64,000 nt of DNA from Gammaproteobacteria bacterium (GTDB taxonomy: Bacteria; Pseudomonadota; Gammaproteobacteria; Pseudomonadales; Azotimanducaceae): NCBI GenBank assembly GCA_030425195.1, contig JAUIAV010000010.1:62001-126000 (forward strand), written 5' to 3'. The notes below the pieces were generated by a model. That model was given only the letters and a program-made list of their open reading frames with translations. It was not told the DNA's origin and did not search any database. Both the position numbers and the translations under genes were made by a program. How positions within the stretch are numbered: position 1 is the stretch's first letter; each line of letters opens with the position of its first letter. This document shows positions 60,960 through 64,000 of the stretch, one piece after another.

Positions 60960-61505
60960 ATGGCCAAGAGCGAAGCCCTCGCAATCCTCTCGGATATTCA
61001 GGCGGCGACCTTCCGGAACGCAGCGCAGCTGCCCCTGAAGGAGTCGGCCCAGCCCGAGTGGCAGGGGATCGGCTTTCAGATCGGCGGCATGCGGCTGGTC
61101 TCGCCCATGGGTGAGGTGAACGAGATTCTCAAGGTCCCCAAGATCACGGCGCTCCCCGGCGTCAAAGGCTGGCTGCTCGGGATCGCCAACGTCCGGGGCC
61201 GGCTCATGCCCATCGTCGATCTGCATGAGTATCTGAACATGACGCCGACCCTGCCCATGGCGCAGTGGCGCGTGCTCATCGTCGAGCACGACGATCTGAT
61301 CGCGGGGCTGGTGGTGGAGCAGTCGCTCGGGATTCAGCACTTCCTCGAAGGCAGCTACGAGGAGGTGGACGGTGAAAGTCTCGAGACGCTCACGCCCTAT
61401 GTGAAAGGGGCATTCCGGCACGGTGGCCGGGTTTTCTTCGAGATGCATCTGAGCGCCATCCTCCGGGACGAAAAATTCTTCGAGGTGGCGGAACAGCAGG
61501 TCTGA
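60960..61505 (+). CDS. pilI: CheW-like adaptor PilI
   Basis: Couples the receptor PilJ to the kinase ChpA. 181 residues, CheW domain over about 38-170: GIGFQIGGMRLVSPMGEVNEIL, LPGVKGWLLGIANVRGRLMPIVDLHEYL (the conserved NxRGxxxPxxDL motif). Confidence 0.94.
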   Translation: MAKSEALAILSDIQAATFRNAAQLPLKESAQPEWQGIGFQIGGMRLVSPMGEVNEILKVPKITALPGVKGWLLGIANVRGRLMPIVDLHEYLNMTPTLPMAQWRVLIVEHDDLIAGLVVEQSLGIQHFLEGSYEEVDGESLETLTPYVKGAFRHGGRVFFEMHLSAILRDEKFFEVAEQQV

Positions 61506-61539
61506 CAGGACCGAAAAGGACTAAGGACAGGATAAGGAC

Positions 61540-62763
61540 ATGAAATCAGGAAAATTCTCGCCCATGCTGGTCGCCCTGTTGCTCGGACTCGCCGGATCCT
61601 TGTCGGGGCTCGCTTACGTGATCCTGACGGATACCACGTCCATGGTGAACAACACCGGCCTTCTGTTCGCGGTGGGCGGCATCATCCTCGTGGCCCTGAT
61701 CGGCCTGGTGATGATCCGGGATACCCGCAAGCAGCTCGCCGAGCAGGCAAGCCAGAACGAGCGCAACCAGGCTGCCATTCTGCAGCTTCTGGATGAGATC
61801 GCCGATCTGGCCGAAGGGGACCTGTCCATTCACGCATCCGTTACCGAGAACTTCACCGGTGCCATTGCGGACTCGATCAACTTCGCCATCGATCAGATGC
61901 GCGGCCTGGTGTCGAACATCAACAACCTGTCGGTTCAGGTGGCCGGGGCTGCCAGTGAAACACAGGCGACGGCCGGCAATCTCTCCAAAGCGGCGGAAAA
62001 TCAGGCCAAGGAGATCGGCGCGGCCACCCAGGCGATCAATGAAATGGCGGTTTCCATCGACCATGTTTCCTCGAATGCGGCGGAATCCGCGTCCGTTGCC
62101 GAACGTGCCGTGGACATCGCCAACAACGGCTCCCATGTGGTGCAGGCCACCATCCAGGGGATGGACACCATCCGCGGCCAGATCCAGGAAACATCCAAGC
62201 GGATCAAGCGGCTGGGTGAGTCGAGCCAGGAAATCGGCGACATCGTCTCGCTCATCAACGACATTGCCGATCAGACGAACATTCTGTCCCTGAACGCCGC
62301 CATCCAGGCTTCCATGGCCGGAGATGCGGGCCGCGGCTTTGCCGTGGTCGCTGACGAAGTCCAGCGTCTGGCGGAAAGATCCTCTGCTGCGACCAAGCAG
62401 ATTGCCGCGCTGGTCAAGACCATTCAGACTGACACCAACGAAGCGGTGATTTCCATGGAGCAGACCACGTCGGAAGTGGTCGGCGGCGCCAAGCGCGCAC
62501 AGGATGCTGGTGTGGCCCTCGAAGAGATCGAAGGGGTGTCCACGAGCCTGGCGGAACTGATCCAGAACATCTCCAATGCTGCCCGCCAGCAGGCGGTGTC
62601 GGCTGGGCATGTGTCGAACACCATGACGGTGATTCAGGAGATCACGGCTCAGACCGTGAACACGACGGAGCAGACGGCGAAGTCCATCGGCCAGCTCACC
62701 ACCATGGCGAACGAAATGCGCTCCTCGGTGGAAGGTTTCAAGCTGCCCGAGCACGCAAGCTGA
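61540..62763 (+). CDS. pilJ: Short PilJ-type methyl-accepting chemotaxis protein
   Basis: Receptor of the Pil-Chp system. 407 residues, versus about 680 in P. aeruginosa. Two membrane helices (about 8-31 and 38-60) are separated by only a few residues, so there is no periplasmic sensor domain. A HAMP-like region follows (about 60-130) and then the signalling coiled coil with the hairpin tip IVSLINDIADQTNILSLNAAIQASMAGDAGRGFAVVADEVQRLAERS, written here as the MA-domain signature around residues 240-285 with key NAAIQ and DEVQRLAERS. Between pilI and chpA. Start at 61540 with a purine-rich leader. Confidence 0.88.
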   Translation: MKSGKFSPMLVALLLGLAGSLSGLAYVILTDTTSMVNNTGLLFAVGGIILVALIGLVMIRDTRKQLAEQASQNERNQAAILQLLDEIADLAEGDLSIHASVTENFTGAIADSINFAIDQMRGLVSNINNLSVQVAGAASETQATAGNLSKAAENQAKEIGAATQAINEMAVSIDHVSSNAAESASVAERAVDIANNGSHVVQATIQGMDTIRGQIQETSKRIKRLGESSQEIGDIVSLINDIADQTNILSLNAAIQASMAGDAGRGFAVVADEVQRLAERSSAATKQIAALVKTIQTDTNEAVISMEQTTSEVVGGAKRAQDAGVALEEIEGVSTSLAELIQNISNAARQQAVSAGHVSNTMTVIQEITAQTVNTTEQTAKSIGQLTTMANEMRSSVEGFKLPEHAS

Positions 62764-62807
62764 GCGGCCACGGCCGCGCGGTCGACCATAGATAACGGCG
62801 AGAGGAA

Positions 62808-64000
62808 ATGGCGAACAGCCGAGAACATTTTGCCCTGGACTGGATTAAGGGCGAACTCCTCGAAACCCTGAACGACGCCCGCCAGGCGCTGGAAGCGTTT
62901 GTCGAGTCCGATCGGGACGAGACGCGCATGCGCGCCTGTCTGACCGGGCTGCACCAGGTGCACGGTACTCTGGTCATGCTCGAGCTGTCGGGCGTCACGC
63001 TGCTCGCCGATCACCTGGAACAGCTCGCGCAGAAGATGCTTTCCCAGGAGGTGGCGGACGAGCCGGGCGCGGCTCAGGTGCTGATGCAGGGCATCCTGGA
63101 GCTGCCGGGTCACCTGGAAGAAATTCAGGCGGGTGGTGCGGATACGGTCAGAAGCGTCGGGACGCTTGTCAACGACGTCCGCTCGCATCTGGGCGAAGCG
63201 CCTCTGACGTTCGACAGTGATGTGACCTCCATCGCCCGGAGCGCCTCTGCGGAGTCGCTGGACCGCTTCCAGGAAATCGACGGTGCAGAAAAAACGCGGA
63301 AGATCCGCGCCGCCTATCAGCAGGTGCTGCTCTCCATCCTGAAAGGCGAGGCGGTGTCCGGCTCCGTTCCCATGCTCGCCAAGGTGGCCAAGAGCCTTCA
63401 GAAAGTCTGTCAGGGCACGCCTCACGAACAGCAGTGGGAAGCCTTCGGCGAGTTCGTGGCGAGTCTCGAAAATCATGCCGGTCCCCTCGAAGGGCAGAGC
63501 GTGAAGCTGCTGCGCCGAATCGATTCAGAGATCCGGTCCCTCGGACAGCAGGGCGTCGGCTCCCTGAAGGAACCGGTGTCGCTGGCGCTGGTCGGAGAAC
63601 TCCTCGATGCGGCCGCAGAGCGTCAGCACGAGAATGAAGTCACGGCGCGGCTGCGCGAGGAAATTGCAGGCGCGGAAGACGAATCGCCTACGGTCAGTCC
63701 TTCCGGACGGCAGGCGCTGTCCAGCGCCGCTGCCGCGCTGCGCGAAGAGCTGCTGCTGGTCAAGGACCAGCTGGACCTCATCGTCAGGGCCGGTGGCGAC
63801 GGATCGGAGCAGCTCGCGAATCTGATTGCCCCGCTCAAGCAGATCGGCAGCACCCTGTCGCTGCTGGGTTTCGAAAGCTCGAAGAGCATCATCGGCGACC
63901 AGGTGAATCTGCTGAATGATGCCCAGGAAGGAGAACCCCTCGACCAGTCGGCGCTCATCAGCATCGCCAGTGCGCTGGTTCAGGTGGACGAGAATCTGGC
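62808..64000 (+). CDS. chpA: Chemotaxis-type histidine kinase ChpA, 3' partial
   Basis: Large multi-Hpt CheA-like kinase that phosphorylates PilG and PilH. The frame is open from ATG 62808 (GAGGAAATG context) to the end of the window, 397 codons. The N-terminus LDWIKGELLETLNDARQALEAFVE and the LHQVHGTLVMLELSG segment (about residues 47-61) match the first ChpA domain of Pseudomonas. The catalytic kinase, CheW-like and receiver domains lie beyond the window. It starts 44 bases after pilJ; pilK is absent between them. Confidence 0.93.
   Translation, partial: MANSREHFALDWIKGELLETLNDARQALEAFVESDRDETRMRACLTGLHQVHGTLVMLELSGVTLLADHLEQLAQKMLSQEVADEPGAAQVLMQGILELPGHLEEIQAGGADTVRSVGTLVNDVRSHLGEAPLTFDSDVTSIARSASAESLDRFQEIDGAEKTRKIRAAYQQVLLSILKGEAVSGSVPMLAKVAKSLQKVCQGTPHEQQWEAFGEFVASLENHAGPLEGQSVKLLRRIDSEIRSLGQQGVGSLKEPVSLALVGELLDAAAERQHENEVTARLREEIAGAEDESPTVSPSGRQALSSAAAALREELLLVKDQLDLIVRAGGDGSEQLANLIAPLKQIGSTLSLLGFESSKSIIGDQVNLLNDAQEGEPLDQSALISIASALVQVDENL

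Overview
The window is chromosomal core DNA from a GC-rich gammaproteobacterium. Gene content and order match the Pseudomonadales pattern: mnmG-rsmG-parAB-atpIBEFHAGDC-glmUS; ubiA ... recG-ridA-spoT-rpoZ-gmk-yicC-rph-pyrE-slmA-argB-algC-coaBC-radC-rpmBG; mutM-coaD-rsmD-ftsYEX-rpoH-trmB-hemW-rdgB-metWX-yggT-proC-yggS-pilTU-ruvX-algH-tonB-gshB-pilGHIJ-chpA. In Pseudomonas these blocks lie apart on either side of oriC; here they follow one another. No rRNA, tRNA, CRISPR array, insertion sequence or prophage gene was seen. The species cannot be named from the sequence alone.

Layout. 1-3604: end of mnmG, rsmG, parA, parB. 3636-10907: ATP synthase operon with a clear sigma-70 promoter in front and a rho-independent terminator behind. 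10965-14298: glmU and glmS (UDP-GlcNAc supply). 14369-14975: marC-family gene broken by a frameshift. 15121-17319: uvrD. 17341-22376: the most accessory-looking stretch, with a TRAP transporter split over two strands (binding protein on +, membrane subunits on -), a crotonase and an amidohydrolase. 22373-24960: ubiA, rubredoxin and a dicarboxylate symporter. 24972-30017: recG, ridA, spoT, rpoZ on the minus strand. 30018-30537: no gene, but two large related inverted-repeat elements. 30538-40577: gmk, yicC, rph, pyrE, a DUF4124-like protein, slmA, argB, a membrane-anchored AlgC, coaBC, radC. 40612-41013: rpmB, rpmG. 41140-47647: mutM, coaD, rsmD, ftsY, ftsE, ftsX, rpoH, DUF423. 47644-54628: trmB and then a minus-strand series hemW, rdgB, DUF4426, metW, metX, yggU, yggT, proC, yggS. 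54787-64000: twitching-motility ATPases pilT and pilU, ruvX, algH, a TonB-like protein, gshB, and the Pil-Chp chemosensory genes pilG, pilH, pilI, a short pilJ, and the start of chpA.

Many neighbouring genes overlap by a few bases (ATGA, GTGA, TTGA, CTGA), which points to translational coupling. GTG and TTG starts are common. Two genes (dctQ, yggU) appear to start with CTG inside the upstream stop, and one (DUF423) has no ATG, GTG or TTG at all.

The points most worth a second look are a CIRCE-like (HrcA) operator over the rpoH promoter, the paired inverted-repeat elements between rpoZ and gmk, the probable CTG starts, the split TRAP/crotonase/amidohydrolase locus, and a Pil-Chp system whose receptor lacks a periplasmic domain and which has no pilK. 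I did not see a clearly novel multi-gene system.
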